DNA of 64,000 nucleotides from the NCBI RefSeq assembly GCF_007746795.1, contig NZ_CP036343.1, forward strand, positions 6,648,357 to 6,712,356. The letters run 5' to 3'. Positions 9,058-18,235 of the stretch are shown here, piece after piece (the stretch's first letter is position 1; each line of letters starts with the position of its first letter). Below the pieces are notes generated by a model. It was not told where the DNA came from. It did not search any database and was given only the letters and a program-made list of their open reading frames with translations. This DNA is from Gimesia algae. GTDB taxonomy: Bacteria > Planctomycetota > Planctomycetia > Planctomycetales > Planctomycetaceae. A program made the translations under genes and the position numbers.

Positions 9058-10443
9058 ATGTTGCATATACCCCGTCGCTCAATCCTGATGATGATTCTGT
9101 ATCTGCTCGTCTTCTGCTCTCATCTGCAGGCAGCGGAACGACCCAACATTCTGATTATTTTTACCGATGATCAGGGCATCAACGATGTCGGCTGTTATGG
9201 CAGTGAAATTCCGACCCCCAATATCGATCAACTGGCTAAAGAGGGACTGCTGTTTCGCCAGTACTATTCCGCCTCAGCAATCTGCACACCCTCCCGCTTC
9301 GGAATCCTCACAGGCCGCAATCCGGCACGCTCGCAGGATCAGCTTCTGGGGGCATTGATGTTTATGAGCGAGATCGATCAGAAGCGCGGCATTCAACCCG
9401 GCGAAACGACCATTGCCGATGTGCTGCGGCAGAACGGTTATCAGACCGCCCTGCTCGGCAAGTGGCATCTGGGGCATGGCAAGGAATCCTTCCTCCCCAC
9501 TTCCCATGGCTTCGACTTGTTTCGCGGACATACCGGAGGCTGCATTGATTACTTCACAATGACCTATGGCAATATCCCCGACTGGTATCACAACCAGAGA
9601 CATGTCTCCGAGAATGGTTACGCCACCGACCTCATTACCGAAGAAGCCGAACACTTCCTGAAAGACCAGCAGACAACTGACAAACCATTCTTTCTGTTCC
9701 TGTCCTACAACGCGCCCCATTTCGGCAAAGGCTGGTCTCCCGGCGATCAGAACCCTGTTAATATCATGCAGGCGCGCGGCTCCGATTTAAAACGGGTGGG
9801 AAATATCAAAGACAAAGTCCGGCGCGAGTTCGCCGCCATGACAGTTGCGCTGGATGACGGCATCGGACGCGTGATGTCCTCACTGAAGAATAACGGGCTG
9901 GATCAGAATACGCTGGTCATTTTTATGACCGATCACGGCGGTGACTACGTCTATGGCGGCAATAATCAACCCTTCCGGGGCGCCAAAGCCACACTGTTTG
10001 AAGGCGGTATTCGTGTCCCCTGTATTATCCGCTGGCCAGGAAAAATCAAAGCGGCTACGGAAACAAATGAAGTCACCTGGGCATTGGACCTGTTCCCGAC
10101 CATCTGTCAGCTAGCCAATGTAAAAACAGACGGACTGACCCTGGACGGAAAAGATATCTCCGGTCTCTTGACCAGTCAGACGCCTGTTGGCACCAGAGAA
10201 CTGTACTGGCAACTTGGGCCCCATGCTGAACTGAAACGGGGTCGCTGGTCTGCATTAAGGCAAGGTGACTGGAAATACATTGAGGATGCAACCGGCGAAG
10301 AGTTTCTGTTCGATCTCAAAACCGATCCGCATGAGAAACGCAACAAGATTCGGTCTCAAGCAACTAAGCTGGCAGAACTCCAGAAACGTCGCGATGCACT
10401 TGTGAAAACACTAACGCCCCAGGTTGAAGCAACCGATCGATAA
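9058..10443 (+). CDS. Exported sulfatase (formylglycine type)
   Basis: A 461-residue sulfatase with a Sec signal peptide ending near residue 26 (H-L-Q-A-A). Metal-binding Asp37-Asp38 sit in I-I-F-T-D-D-Q-G. The formylglycine precursor Cys76 is in C-T-P-S-R, the signature converted by a formylglycine-generating enzyme. G-K-W-H-L-G and T-D-H-G-G-D-Y supply further active-site residues. It hydrolyses sulfate esters, probably on sulfated sugars, in the periplasm; the exact substrate is unknown. It follows DUF1501 by 78 bp in the same direction, an association common in planctomycetes that graze on algal polysaccharides. The short length is typical of family S1 arylsulfatases. Confidence 0.9.
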   Translation: MLHIPRRSILMMILYLLVFCSHLQAAERPNILIIFTDDQGINDVGCYGSEIPTPNIDQLAKEGLLFRQYYSASAICTPSRFGILTGRNPARSQDQLLGALMFMSEIDQKRGIQPGETTIADVLRQNGYQTALLGKWHLGHGKESFLPTSHGFDLFRGHTGGCIDYFTMTYGNIPDWYHNQRHVSENGYATDLITEEAEHFLKDQQTTDKPFFLFLSYNAPHFGKGWSPGDQNPVNIMQARGSDLKRVGNIKDKVRREFAAMTVALDDGIGRVMSSLKNNGLDQNTLVIFMTDHGGDYVYGGNNQPFRGAKATLFEGGIRVPCIIRWPGKIKAATETNEVTWALDLFPTICQLANVKTDGLTLDGKDISGLLTSQTPVGTRELYWQLGPHAELKRGRWSALRQGDWKYIEDATGEEFLFDLKTDPHEKRNKIRSQATKLAELQKRRDALVKTLTPQVEATDR

Positions 10444-10480
10444 AATCACAATTCATATTTTATAGCAAAGACAATTCTGC

Positions 10481-11101
10481 ATGTCACAACACGTTAAAAA
10501 AAGTTTCGGCTTCCTGAAAACCACCGCGATCGGGGGACTGATTTTTCTATTACCATTAATTGTGATCGGTGCACTCGTCGGACAGATCGTGCCGATCGTG
10601 CTCTCCATCGCCACGTTCCTCTCCGATTACATTCCCGTCAAAACCCCGGCAGGCATCGCCATGCTGATTGGCATCGCGCTGGGTATCGTGCTGTTGATGT
10701 GTTTTGCTGCTGGTCTGGTCGCCCGCTGGTCGATTGGGAGAAGTCTGTCCCGACTGATCGAGAAGAACCTGATCCTGCTCTTCCCCCGCTACGCTATCTA
10801 CCGTGAACAGCTGAAAGGTAGTATCGGCGGCCATCACAATAAACCTGAGATGCTGCCCGTCCTCGTTCGCCTCGATGATATGACCCGCATCGCATTTGAA
10901 GCCGAACGCACTCACGATAAACTCGTCTCCGTCTACCTGCCCGGTTCCCCCGATCCCTGGTCCGGCTGGGTCGTTTTCATGGACCCCGATCGCGTAGAAC
11001 GATTGGATATTCCCTTTTCCGAAGCACTGGGAATCTGTGAACGCATGGGCCGTGAATCACTGTATCTGCTCGAACCCTCACCGATTCTTAAACAAAAATA
11101 A
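10481..11101 (+). CDS. DUF502 family membrane protein
   Basis: A 206-residue inner-membrane protein with two predicted membrane segments, at about residues 14-40 and 55-83, then a soluble C-terminal domain. The order (T-T-A-I-G-G-L-I-F-L-L-P-L, T-P-A-G-I-A-M-L-I-G, then a W-S-G-W-V-V-F-M-D beta segment) matches the DUF502 family, whose function is not established. The start lies 37 bp after the sulfatase stop. It may be transcribed with the sulfatase, although a functional link is not evident. Confidence 0.72.
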   Translation: MSQHVKKSFGFLKTTAIGGLIFLLPLIVIGALVGQIVPIVLSIATFLSDYIPVKTPAGIAMLIGIALGIVLLMCFAAGLVARWSIGRSLSRLIEKNLILLFPRYAIYREQLKGSIGGHHNKPEMLPVLVRLDDMTRIAFEAERTHDKLVSVYLPGSPDPWSGWVVFMDPDRVERLDIPFSEALGICERMGRESLYLLEPSPILKQK

Positions 11102-11203
11102 AGCATATTTCGGTTTCGTGCAGTTGTCGTGTCGTTTACGATAATACTGAGACATTGCCCCATTAATCCTACCCGAAACGATCCAACACAGGGAACTACT
11201 GCC

Positions 11204-12109
11204 ATGCCCGTTCATCTGCCCGCACAAAATCGCCGTCAGTTCCTTTTCACGCTGGGTGCCGGCTTTGTCACCTGTTCTACCGGCCTGCTGGCAGAAGAAC
11301 AGAACACGCCGCAGTCTGACATCGTCTATCTCTTAAACGATACACACATCGGCGAAAAGCATCCGCCAAAATCTTCCATCCCCACGCATCTCCGGGAGAT
11401 CGTCACTGAACTGGTGGAATTACCTCAAAAACCGGCCTGCGTCCTGATAAACGGCGATCTTGCACTCCGCGACGGTCAACCCGGCGACTATCAACATTTC
11501 GCCAAACTAATTCAGCCGTTGCAGGAAGCCAAAATTGATACACACCTCACACTGGGCAATCACGATGACCGCGATGTTTTTTATGAAGTCATGCAGGCAC
11601 AGCGTCCGTCCGCCCCTCCCGTGAAGTCACGACATATCTCCGTCGTGCAGACTAAACATGCCAACTTCTTTCTGCTCGATTCGCTGCATAAAACCATGGT
11701 CACTCAGGGGACACTCGGTAAAGAACAGCGTACCTGGCTGGCCAACGCACTCGATGCACACGCTGACAAACCGGCCATCATTGTCACCCATCACAATCCG
11801 CGACTGGGCGGTGATCCTCTGCATTTCCCGGGCGGACTGACCGATTCAGAAGAACTCTGGGAACTACTGGTTGCGCGGTCGCAGGTCAAAGCCTATATCC
11901 ACGGGCACATTCATGATCGCGGAAATGCTGAGCATAAAGGGATCCACATTCTCAACATGCCAGCCACTTCCTATGTGGCCAACCCCGATCATTCCACCAC
12001 AGGCTGGACCGTCGCGAAGCTCACACCCACCGGAGTCACGTTAACCACACGCACGAATATCAAAGATCACGCCTGGAATCGCCAGACAAAAACACTCGCC
12101 TGGCGCTGA
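11204..12109 (+). CDS. Tat-exported calcineurin-like metallophosphoesterase
   Basis: A 301-residue exported phosphoesterase. The N-terminus N-R-R-Q-F-L-F-T-L-G-A-G-F is a twin-arginine-type signal. The five metallophosphoesterase motifs occur in order: N-D-T-H-I-G (D-x-H), N-G-D-L-A, G-N-H-D-D-R-D, V-T-H-H-N and H-G-H-I-H-D-R. These form a two-metal site for hydrolysis of phosphomono- or diesters. The open frame begins at 11129, but the ATG at 11204 follows 'cacagggaactactgcc' and starts directly before the Tat motif. It is the last plus-strand gene of the block, 27 bp from the convergent PDZ-protein gene. Confidence 0.82.
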   Translation: MPVHLPAQNRRQFLFTLGAGFVTCSTGLLAEEQNTPQSDIVYLLNDTHIGEKHPPKSSIPTHLREIVTELVELPQKPACVLINGDLALRDGQPGDYQHFAKLIQPLQEAKIDTHLTLGNHDDRDVFYEVMQAQRPSAPPVKSRHISVVQTKHANFFLLDSLHKTMVTQGTLGKEQRTWLANALDAHADKPAIIVTHHNPRLGGDPLHFPGGLTDSEELWELLVARSQVKAYIHGHIHDRGNAEHKGIHILNMPATSYVANPDHSTTGWTVAKLTPTGVTLTTRTNIKDHAWNRQTKTLAWR

Positions 12110-12136
12110 ATCTGCCAGACAAGTGAACGATAGAAC

Positions 12137-13468
12137 TTATTCCTGGCGAGGCAGATGCATGCTTAACTGTTTCCCGTCCCGCAGGACCGTGACCGGAACT
12201 GATTCGCCGGGCTTGAATTCGTTCACGCCATACGCCAGCAGGTCGGTCTCCCGCTTCAGATCTTTTCTGCCGTTGTAGGAAAGAATCAGATCCCCTTTCT
12301 GGAAACCAGCCTTTTTTGCTGCTGCATGGGCCCCGTACTGCCCCAGATGCTTGATACGTAGCGTCATATCCGGGGACGCCATCGTCAGCCCGATCTGTTT
12401 GCGCTCCTCGCGCGTCGCTTCCTCCAGTACGGCTCCACCCAGTACCATCCGCCGTAAAGGCCAGCTGCTCACGCGCCAGGAAAGATCATCCTTGCGTCTC
12501 CAGCCCTTAGGTAGAACCATCGTCAAATCAAGTTCCTGTCCGCCACGATTGACACGAGCCGCCAGTTGATCTGTCTCTTTCGCATGCTGCAATACCCACT
12601 GCACGTCGGCAATCGAAAGTAAAGGCTGCCCTTGCATCGAAATGATCTGATCCCCCGGTTTAAAACCGGCCTGCGCGGCGATGGAGTCTGCAGTAACCTC
12701 CTGCACCCTCGCTTTCTCTTGCGGGTCAAGAATGAGTCCCAGAATCTTGGGATGCGGGTACGAAAACAGGATCTGGTCGGGCAGCGGTTTCTGATCACGC
12801 AGATAATAATCGCGCTGGGCATCGCCAATCTGATGACAGTGAATACAGCTTTTCACAATATTTTGTTTCTCGTTGATGCGCGATTTATATTTGCCCGCCA
12901 GTAACGGAAACTTTTCGGGTGAGGCTACCAGTGGCTTTGTCCCCTGCTTCCCGGCCAGCGAATCCTTTGTGGTCTCATAGCTCTTATGCAGTTCCAGCGC
13001 CCCTTCGATGGCCTTTCGCAGACCGGCAATCGAAACATCTTCCGACCACATCGTCCGATGTGAACGGGTTCCGAACCGCCCGTAAATCGTACGATCAGGG
13101 TTCAGCATGAAGACGGCAAACGACTGATCGTAGTCGTATTGAAACAGCGACAGGTCCAGCCCGTTGGTGGAAATCAGTCGCACGCGCACAAACTGATCCA
13201 TCAAAGGTTTCAGGTTCTGATCCTGTTCCATCAGCTGTTCATCCAGCTTCACGCATTCCTCACAGGGAATACACCGCAGCACAACCAACAGAGGTTTATT
13301 CGACTCTTTTGCCGCCTGGAAGCCCTGTTCCAGATCGTTGTAGATCCAGTAACCGGTTGACTCCACATGCGCACGGTCCTGTTTTACTTTTTCTTCACGC
13401 GTCTGCGCAAAAGAAACCGTTGTGAACTGAACCAATAGCGCAGCTGTGACCAGAAAACATTTCCACAT
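12137..13468 (-). CDS. Exported thioredoxin-like/CxxCH/double-PDZ protein
   Basis: A 443-residue exported protein with an unusual domain order. A signal peptide (1-21, ending F-A-Q) is followed by a thioredoxin-fold segment with V-V-L-R-C66-I-P-C69-E-E-C72. A single C208-I-H-C-H212 heme-c-type motif comes next, then two PDZ domains (about 240-320 with A-G-F-K-P-G-D-Q-I-I-S-M, and 345-440 with A-G-F-Q-K-G-D-L-I-L-S-Y). No protease domain is present. PDZ pairs bind extended C-termini, so this may be a redox-linked scaffold in the periplasm. The start was moved from 13510 to the ATG at 13468, preceded by 'caggagacggagcg', a strong ribosome binding site. The PhoD-like gene ends 57 bp upstream on the same strand. 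Confidence 0.72.
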   Translation of the reverse strand: MWKCFLVTAALLVQFTTVSFAQTREEKVKQDRAHVESTGYWIYNDLEQGFQAAKESNKPLLVVLRCIPCEECVKLDEQLMEQDQNLKPLMDQFVRVRLISTNGLDLSLFQYDYDQSFAVFMLNPDRTIYGRFGTRSHRTMWSEDVSIAGLRKAIEGALELHKSYETTKDSLAGKQGTKPLVASPEKFPLLAGKYKSRINEKQNIVKSCIHCHQIGDAQRDYYLRDQKPLPDQILFSYPHPKILGLILDPQEKARVQEVTADSIAAQAGFKPGDQIISMQGQPLLSIADVQWVLQHAKETDQLAARVNRGGQELDLTMVLPKGWRRKDDLSWRVSSWPLRRMVLGGAVLEEATREERKQIGLTMASPDMTLRIKHLGQYGAHAAAKKAGFQKGDLILSYNGRKDLKRETDLLAYGVNEFKPGESVPVTVLRDGKQLSMHLPRQE

Positions 13469-13525
13469 CGCTCCGTCTCCTGACACCGGCCGGTTAAAAA
13501 GAGAAGTCAATCACGTAGAAGCAGT

Positions 13526-15844
13526 TTAATGAATGATATTGTCGCCACCATTTTCTTTCTGGTGAATGGTCACGGGCCATCCGGGAAACTGATTAGCAGC
13601 TTTCCCATCCGTTGCATCCACCAGAAAACGGTAGCAGTTCAGGGTATAAGTCTTTTTCTCGGGGTCAATCATTACCAGACCAAAGCCGCTCCCCTTTTGA
13701 TGCGCCAGATCGTAGCGGTTCTTTTCAGAAGCAGGTTCCGGATTGCCCACAGCGTAGACATATACTTTATTGCCGAAACCATCGATAAATTCCCCTGTAT
13801 TTGCCAGCCCATGCTGCGGGCGGTTCTTATGAGGCATACCCAGTTCATCAGGACGCCACCAGCGAGGATAACCAGCTGAGATCGCCGGCGTACAGAATGA
13901 CCAGCAGCTGTCCCGCTGTTCGTCGGATCCATATTGTGAAAGCGATGTCAAATGCTGATCGCCGTTGATGTGTAACGGCATACCTTTACGAATGATCTTG
14001 ACTGTGCGATTCCGAGCCGTCTGAGGCCAGCTGCCACAGTCCAGGTCGGCTTTCAGATAACCATCATAACCGCCATGATGTGTGGCGACGCCGGCAAATA
14101 CAGTCTGGCTGAACAGCACCTTAATGTTGTGCGCCCGCCAGTCTTCACCCCAGCGTTCCAGAAATTTTTCCTGCCGCTCACCCAGCAGAACCAGTCCGGG
14201 TTTATCAAGAACTGACGTATCAAAGTTGGGATCCATCACATGATCTGCCCGGCCACTCCCCGTTTCCACACGTTCAGGACCGCTCTTGAACTGTCGGTCC
14301 GCGATGATGGCGAAGCCCACACCGCCATAAATCATATCGCCGTAGTACACGCTGATATTCTGCTTACAGGGAGTGGGGTCCGCATAATCAGGGTGGTGAG
14401 CAGTACACGTTTTGTGAACCACATTCACCATCCGCGCCGGTTCTCGATACCCGCCAGTGGAAGACGTCGTGCCTTCCTTCATTTTCATCCCACCTTCACC
14501 CCAGATGTTACCCTGGAACACGTCATGGTCATCAGGAAGACAGATGGTGGGACGGTCCCGCATCGCTTCACCAAAGGCCCAGCCATGCATATAGAATTTT
14601 CGCAGGTAATTCAGAATCGCCGGTTCCGCGGGGTCGCGAATCAGGCCGAAACCGCCATGGTCTTCATACAGCTGATCGCCCGAGAAATAGAGCAGGTCCG
14701 GATCGACTTTCAGCAGATTATTCGCTACCGGCTCATATGGGAAGCCGTAATCTTTCTGACAGGTCAGCGCCCCCAGTTTCAGTGGACGCCCTTCCGGATT
14801 CGCCCGGATGATACCAGTCCGCTCGGCGGCCAGTTCCGATCCATCTGTCAGTTTTTCCTGATAAACGAGTTTGAACGGCGTTGCTGCTTTCTCATTCCAG
14901 TTGGGTACACGGAAGGTTGCCGTCCATGCATCCGTATCCAGAGCTGCAGTCCCCAGAGATTTCCACTTGTCACCCTGTTTGATGAACAGTTCCACGTCTT
15001 TGTTGTCCTGCTCACCCAGGGGGCCTGTCAGAGCAGTGATCTTCATCACAAAACCATCGTCGCTGCGCGAATCACTGAGCGAATACTGCGACCATAAGAT
15101 GGGACCAAATTTGTGTTCGGGTGAAACAGTAAATGCAGCGCCAGTCACCGACCAGTCGCTGAAGCGATAGCGGGCACCAATCATCCGTTTGAAGCGGGGA
15201 TCGAAATTACTGACGACCGCCACATTACCCAGCAGTGCCTGGGGTGGAAACGTCTGGGTCAGTGTTCCCAGCGGCTTATCTGATTCGGGGCTGGAGACGA
15301 TTAACGTCAGCGAATACTTCTCCCCGTCCGGCTTCCCGATCAAGGTCAGCACACAGTTTTTCATATCCGCCGGGCGCGTCAGTTTCTGCTGTTTGTTGCC
15401 CAGCACCATTTCGCCATTCACCACACCGGCTTTGATACCACTTTTGGCAAAGCAGTTGCTGCGGTATTCGTTAATGTCGCTTTTCACGCCAACGCGAAAG
15501 CCAACACCACCATCCTGCTGCTTGACTTCCATCTGACTCACATGCACGGACATTCTGAACGGCGCATCCGTATTCGTCAGTTGATGCGTCACCAGCTGAA
15601 TGTTGCGGCTGCCTCCGGTCGACAGGCATTCGGCGGCACCCTCTTTAATTCGCCAGTCTTCCATCGGATTCGCCCAGAATTCTTCTCCCAGCCAGACCCG
15701 GTCGTGAGTTTTACTCCAGCGTCCTACGACAGAACCGGCCTCTGTTTTATTACCTGCCTGCAGTGCTCCCGGTTTTTTGAACCCCAGGAATGTCGTTCCC
15801 GCAGCAAACAGTTTCAGCGCCATCCGTCGAGTCAGCGATTGCAT
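13526..15844 (-). CDS. PhoD-like metallophosphatase, Tat-exported
   Basis: A 772-residue protein whose C-terminal two thirds match PhoD-like alkaline phosphatase/phosphodiesterases. It has [25 protein letters not shown] and H-I-N-G-D-Q-H-L motifs, which supply Asp, Asn and His ligands for Fe/Ca metals. The N-terminus [12 protein letters not shown] is a twin-arginine signal. Residues about 40-240 form a beta-rich region resembling a carbohydrate-binding or DUF1080-like jelly roll, and a further beta domain (250-350) precedes the catalytic part. It probably releases phosphate from extracellular organic phosphates such as teichoic-acid-like or nucleotide esters. The large N-terminal extension is a planctomycete trait. 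Confidence 0.78.
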   Translation of the reverse strand: MQSLTRRMALKLFAAGTTFLGFKKPGALQAGNKTEAGSVVGRWSKTHDRVWLGEEFWANPMEDWRIKEGAAECLSTGGSRNIQLVTHQLTNTDAPFRMSVHVSQMEVKQQDGGVGFRVGVKSDINEYRSNCFAKSGIKAGVVNGEMVLGNKQQKLTRPADMKNCVLTLIGKPDGEKYSLTLIVSSPESDKPLGTLTQTFPPQALLGNVAVVSNFDPRFKRMIGARYRFSDWSVTGAAFTVSPEHKFGPILWSQYSLSDSRSDDGFVMKITALTGPLGEQDNKDVELFIKQGDKWKSLGTAALDTDAWTATFRVPNWNEKAATPFKLVYQEKLTDGSELAAERTGIIRANPEGRPLKLGALTCQKDYGFPYEPVANNLLKVDPDLLYFSGDQLYEDHGGFGLIRDPAEPAILNYLRKFYMHGWAFGEAMRDRPTICLPDDHDVFQGNIWGEGGMKMKEGTTSSTGGYREPARMVNVVHKTCTAHHPDYADPTPCKQNISVYYGDMIYGGVGFAIIADRQFKSGPERVETGSGRADHVMDPNFDTSVLDKPGLVLLGERQEKFLERWGEDWRAHNIKVLFSQTVFAGVATHHGGYDGYLKADLDCGSWPQTARNRTVKIIRKGMPLHINGDQHLTSLSQYGSDEQRDSCWSFCTPAISAGYPRWWRPDELGMPHKNRPQHGLANTGEFIDGFGNKVYVYAVGNPEPASEKNRYDLAHQKGSGFGLVMIDPEKKTYTLNCYRFLVDATDGKAANQFPGWPVTIHQKENGGDNIIH

Positions 15845-15986
15845 CTATAAATCTCCCATTGATCGCAGGTTCAGCAGTAATCATTGAATAATACCGGAAC
15901 AGACATTATCAAGGGCGCAGCGGGCATTGTCCAGCGAGTCTCCCCGTGAGATACACTACTTAAGGTTGTTAAGACAGTGTTCCGAT

Positions 15987-18092
15987 TTACTCCTGTGATG
16001 CCAGCTTTGCAGTCACGCTTGCTGGTTGAGTGACCCGGACTTTCTCCGCCCCCGCCAGTTGGATCAGGTTCGGCAGGTCATACACCTTGAGTGCACCGTG
16101 TACCGTGTTAATCAACTGATTCTGCGTCTCCGGTGTTTTCACGACGTCCCCCCAGGATGCGATCATCTGGCTCAGGTTGACTTTTGAGAACAGTCCCGGT
16201 TCGAGAGCAGCTGCATGCAACGCCGAAACCGAAGTTTCACCAATGGCCGTCAACACAACCGGCTGCGATTTTTTCTCTGACTGATAATCCGACAGGAACC
16301 GGGCCGCCACCAGAACGTCTTCTGCTCGCAGTTTAACCATCGACTCGCCCAGCAGATACGCGAGCGCACACTCATGATAGTTCGGCCCCAGCAGGCCATG
16401 CGACCAGCCAATCCGTCGATTATTCAGCCGCGAAGTTTCACCAATACAACGCACATCCACAGCGAGAACGACATCCCCTTGCTTCACCAGTCGCTCAATC
16501 CCAGCCCCAGCGTCCGCTTCCAGATGTTTGCCGCCACCATGCAGATATAATACGAGTGCTCCCTTGCGCGTCTCGGGCAGAAACAGCAGCGCCGGCAAAG
16601 GCACACCGTGATCGGGTGTGATAATCAGTTTCTGAATCTGATAATCCTCCCGCGATATTTTACCCGCTTCCTCGATCTCAGGTCGTGGCAGTGAATCGAG
16701 GGGCAGGATCCCGGAAACCTCACGCACTTTTTCTCGCGCGACGCTTAAGTCTGTTGAATTCCAGAGTGCGGCACGTTCCTCCGCCAGACCCTGATTCAAT
16801 TCATCATTGACGGCAAACAGCGAACGCTCGCCCGCGTCGAGTAAAATCTGCCCCGATTGTGAACACTGCAGTTCTTCGTCCGTAAAGACCGGCTGATCTT
16901 CGACCTCAAAGATCGGATTCTCTTTGTTCAACAGCCAGCGGTTCATCCAGCGTGCCGAACCTTCCCGCAGTTTGATGGTGAATCCATGTGGGGCATCGGC
17001 CTCGATAATATCCACCCGCTCCGCATACCCCATCCGTGTATAGAAGCGTTTGGCTTCGCGGAACAGTTCCCATGTCCCGTCAATTTTGAATGTACTGTCG
17101 AGTGTGCCGGCACAGATCAGTGTCGGTTTGGGAGCCCGCATCAGCGTATAGTCGGCGATGTCCATTCCATAGGCAAGCTGGCCGAAAATGTTCTGTTCCC
17201 CGTCCTGCGGACCATTAAAATCGATGAGATAACGATACATGGTGGAATAGCAGACCGGTGCTGCAGCCTGCACACGATCATCAAGCGCCATGATGTAACT
17301 CGTCAGAGTTCCTCCCCCGGAATTCCCGGTACAGCCAATTCGTTTAGCATCAATCTCCGGACGGCTCACCAGGTAATCAATACTCCGCATCCCGTCCCAG
17401 ATCCGATAGCGGGCCGCATTACTCCCTAATGGAATGGAACTGACCGAAAATAGCGTATGCTCGGCAGTGCAGTAGTACTGCACACGCGGATGAGGCGGTC
17501 GATAGCGACTCCCTCCTTGAAAGAATTCGTTCGGCTGTTCGGACAGCACCTGATACCGTTCTCCCTGACCAATGGGATCGTAGCACAGCGCCGCCATTCC
17601 GTTTTTCGCCAGCAGGATACAGGCCCGCTGATACGCGGCGGAAGCCTTGCCGTTATGACTGTGCCCACAGGGAACCAGGACACCCGGATACGGGGGCGGC
17701 GTGGTGGGCAGATACAAATTCGCCGTCACATGATGCCCGGGCCAGCTTTCGTAAATCACATTCTCAACCCGAAATCCGTCCCCCTTCAGCTTTCCGATCA
17801 CGCGAGGGTTGAGAGGCGTCCGTTCCGGAAACCCGCCGATCTGCGTCCGGAAGAAATCTTTCAGCCGCTTCTGATAGGCTTCGCAGTCGGCAGGCGTTTT
17901 GATGTTCTCGTAGGTCTCTTTACGTTTCGCGAACGCTTCATGCGCCCGTTTTTGCAGAGCCTGATACACCAGACCAGATTCGGCTGCTGCACCTTCCAGA
18001 GCGGGAAGCACAGTTAAATCTTCCGCCGCATTAGCAATCGGAGAAACAACAGACAGAAAGCCAAACAAAGTCAACAAAAGCAGGCGATTCAT
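15987..18092 (-). CDS. Exported two-domain alpha/beta hydrolase, acetyl xylan esterase-like
   Basis: A 701-residue protein with a Sec signal peptide (1-22, ending A-N-A). The first hydrolase domain (about 80-400) has the oxyanion-region motif P-C-G-H-S-H, the nucleophile elbow G-N-S-G-G-G, a late Asp in C-A-G-T-L-D-S-T and a catalytic His in A-P-H-G-F-T, consistent with an acetyl-xylan-esterase (AXE1)-type esterase. The second domain (about 480-680) begins with L-Y-L-H-G-G-G-K but reads T-A-I-G-E-T-S-V-S where an elbow would be, so it looks degenerate. The protein probably deacetylates plant or algal polysaccharides. The start has 'gaggtcgctgct' before ATG. It lies 143 bp from aguA and may be a separate unit. 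Confidence 0.75.
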   Translation of the reverse strand: MNRLLLLTLFGFLSVVSPIANAAEDLTVLPALEGAAAESGLVYQALQKRAHEAFAKRKETYENIKTPADCEAYQKRLKDFFRTQIGGFPERTPLNPRVIGKLKGDGFRVENVIYESWPGHHVTANLYLPTTPPPYPGVLVPCGHSHNGKASAAYQRACILLAKNGMAALCYDPIGQGERYQVLSEQPNEFFQGGSRYRPPHPRVQYYCTAEHTLFSVSSIPLGSNAARYRIWDGMRSIDYLVSRPEIDAKRIGCTGNSGGGTLTSYIMALDDRVQAAAPVCYSTMYRYLIDFNGPQDGEQNIFGQLAYGMDIADYTLMRAPKPTLICAGTLDSTFKIDGTWELFREAKRFYTRMGYAERVDIIEADAPHGFTIKLREGSARWMNRWLLNKENPIFEVEDQPVFTDEELQCSQSGQILLDAGERSLFAVNDELNQGLAEERAALWNSTDLSVAREKVREVSGILPLDSLPRPEIEEAGKISREDYQIQKLIITPDHGVPLPALLFLPETRKGALVLYLHGGGKHLEADAGAGIERLVKQGDVVLAVDVRCIGETSRLNNRRIGWSHGLLGPNYHECALAYLLGESMVKLRAEDVLVAARFLSDYQSEKKSQPVVLTAIGETSVSALHAAALEPGLFSKVNLSQMIASWGDVVKTPETQNQLINTVHGALKVYDLPNLIQLAGAEKVRVTQPASVTAKLASQE

Positions 18093-18159
18093 AGCAGCGA
18101 CCTCATGAGCGGGAATGCGGGCAGGAGATTAAACAGCGGCAGGATCATCTGGCGGCCAG

Positions 18160-18181
18160 ATAATTAAATGTTCTTAATTAT
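18160..18181. repeat. Inverted repeat between aguA and the esterase gene
   Basis: ATAATTAA (18160-18167) and TTAATTAT (18174-18181) are perfect 8-bp arms around a 6-nt loop. A smaller GC-richer hairpin, TCTGG-CGG-CCAGA (18148-18160), abuts it. The pair lies just after the aguA stop on the minus strand and about 60 bp upstream of the esterase start. It may end the aguBA transcript or act in control of the esterase gene; no clear T-run follows, so its role is unresolved. Confidence 0.4.
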
Positions 18182-18235
18182 CATACCTGCTCGCTTGCCC
18201 GGACTCAATCAAAGATCGTTTATTGAAGCAGTTTT

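Noticed and set aside
14240-15097. Plus-strand open frame (285 codons) opposite the PhoD-like gene
   Set aside because: Antisense shadow; Arg/His/Ile-rich composition unlike a protein and no domain.
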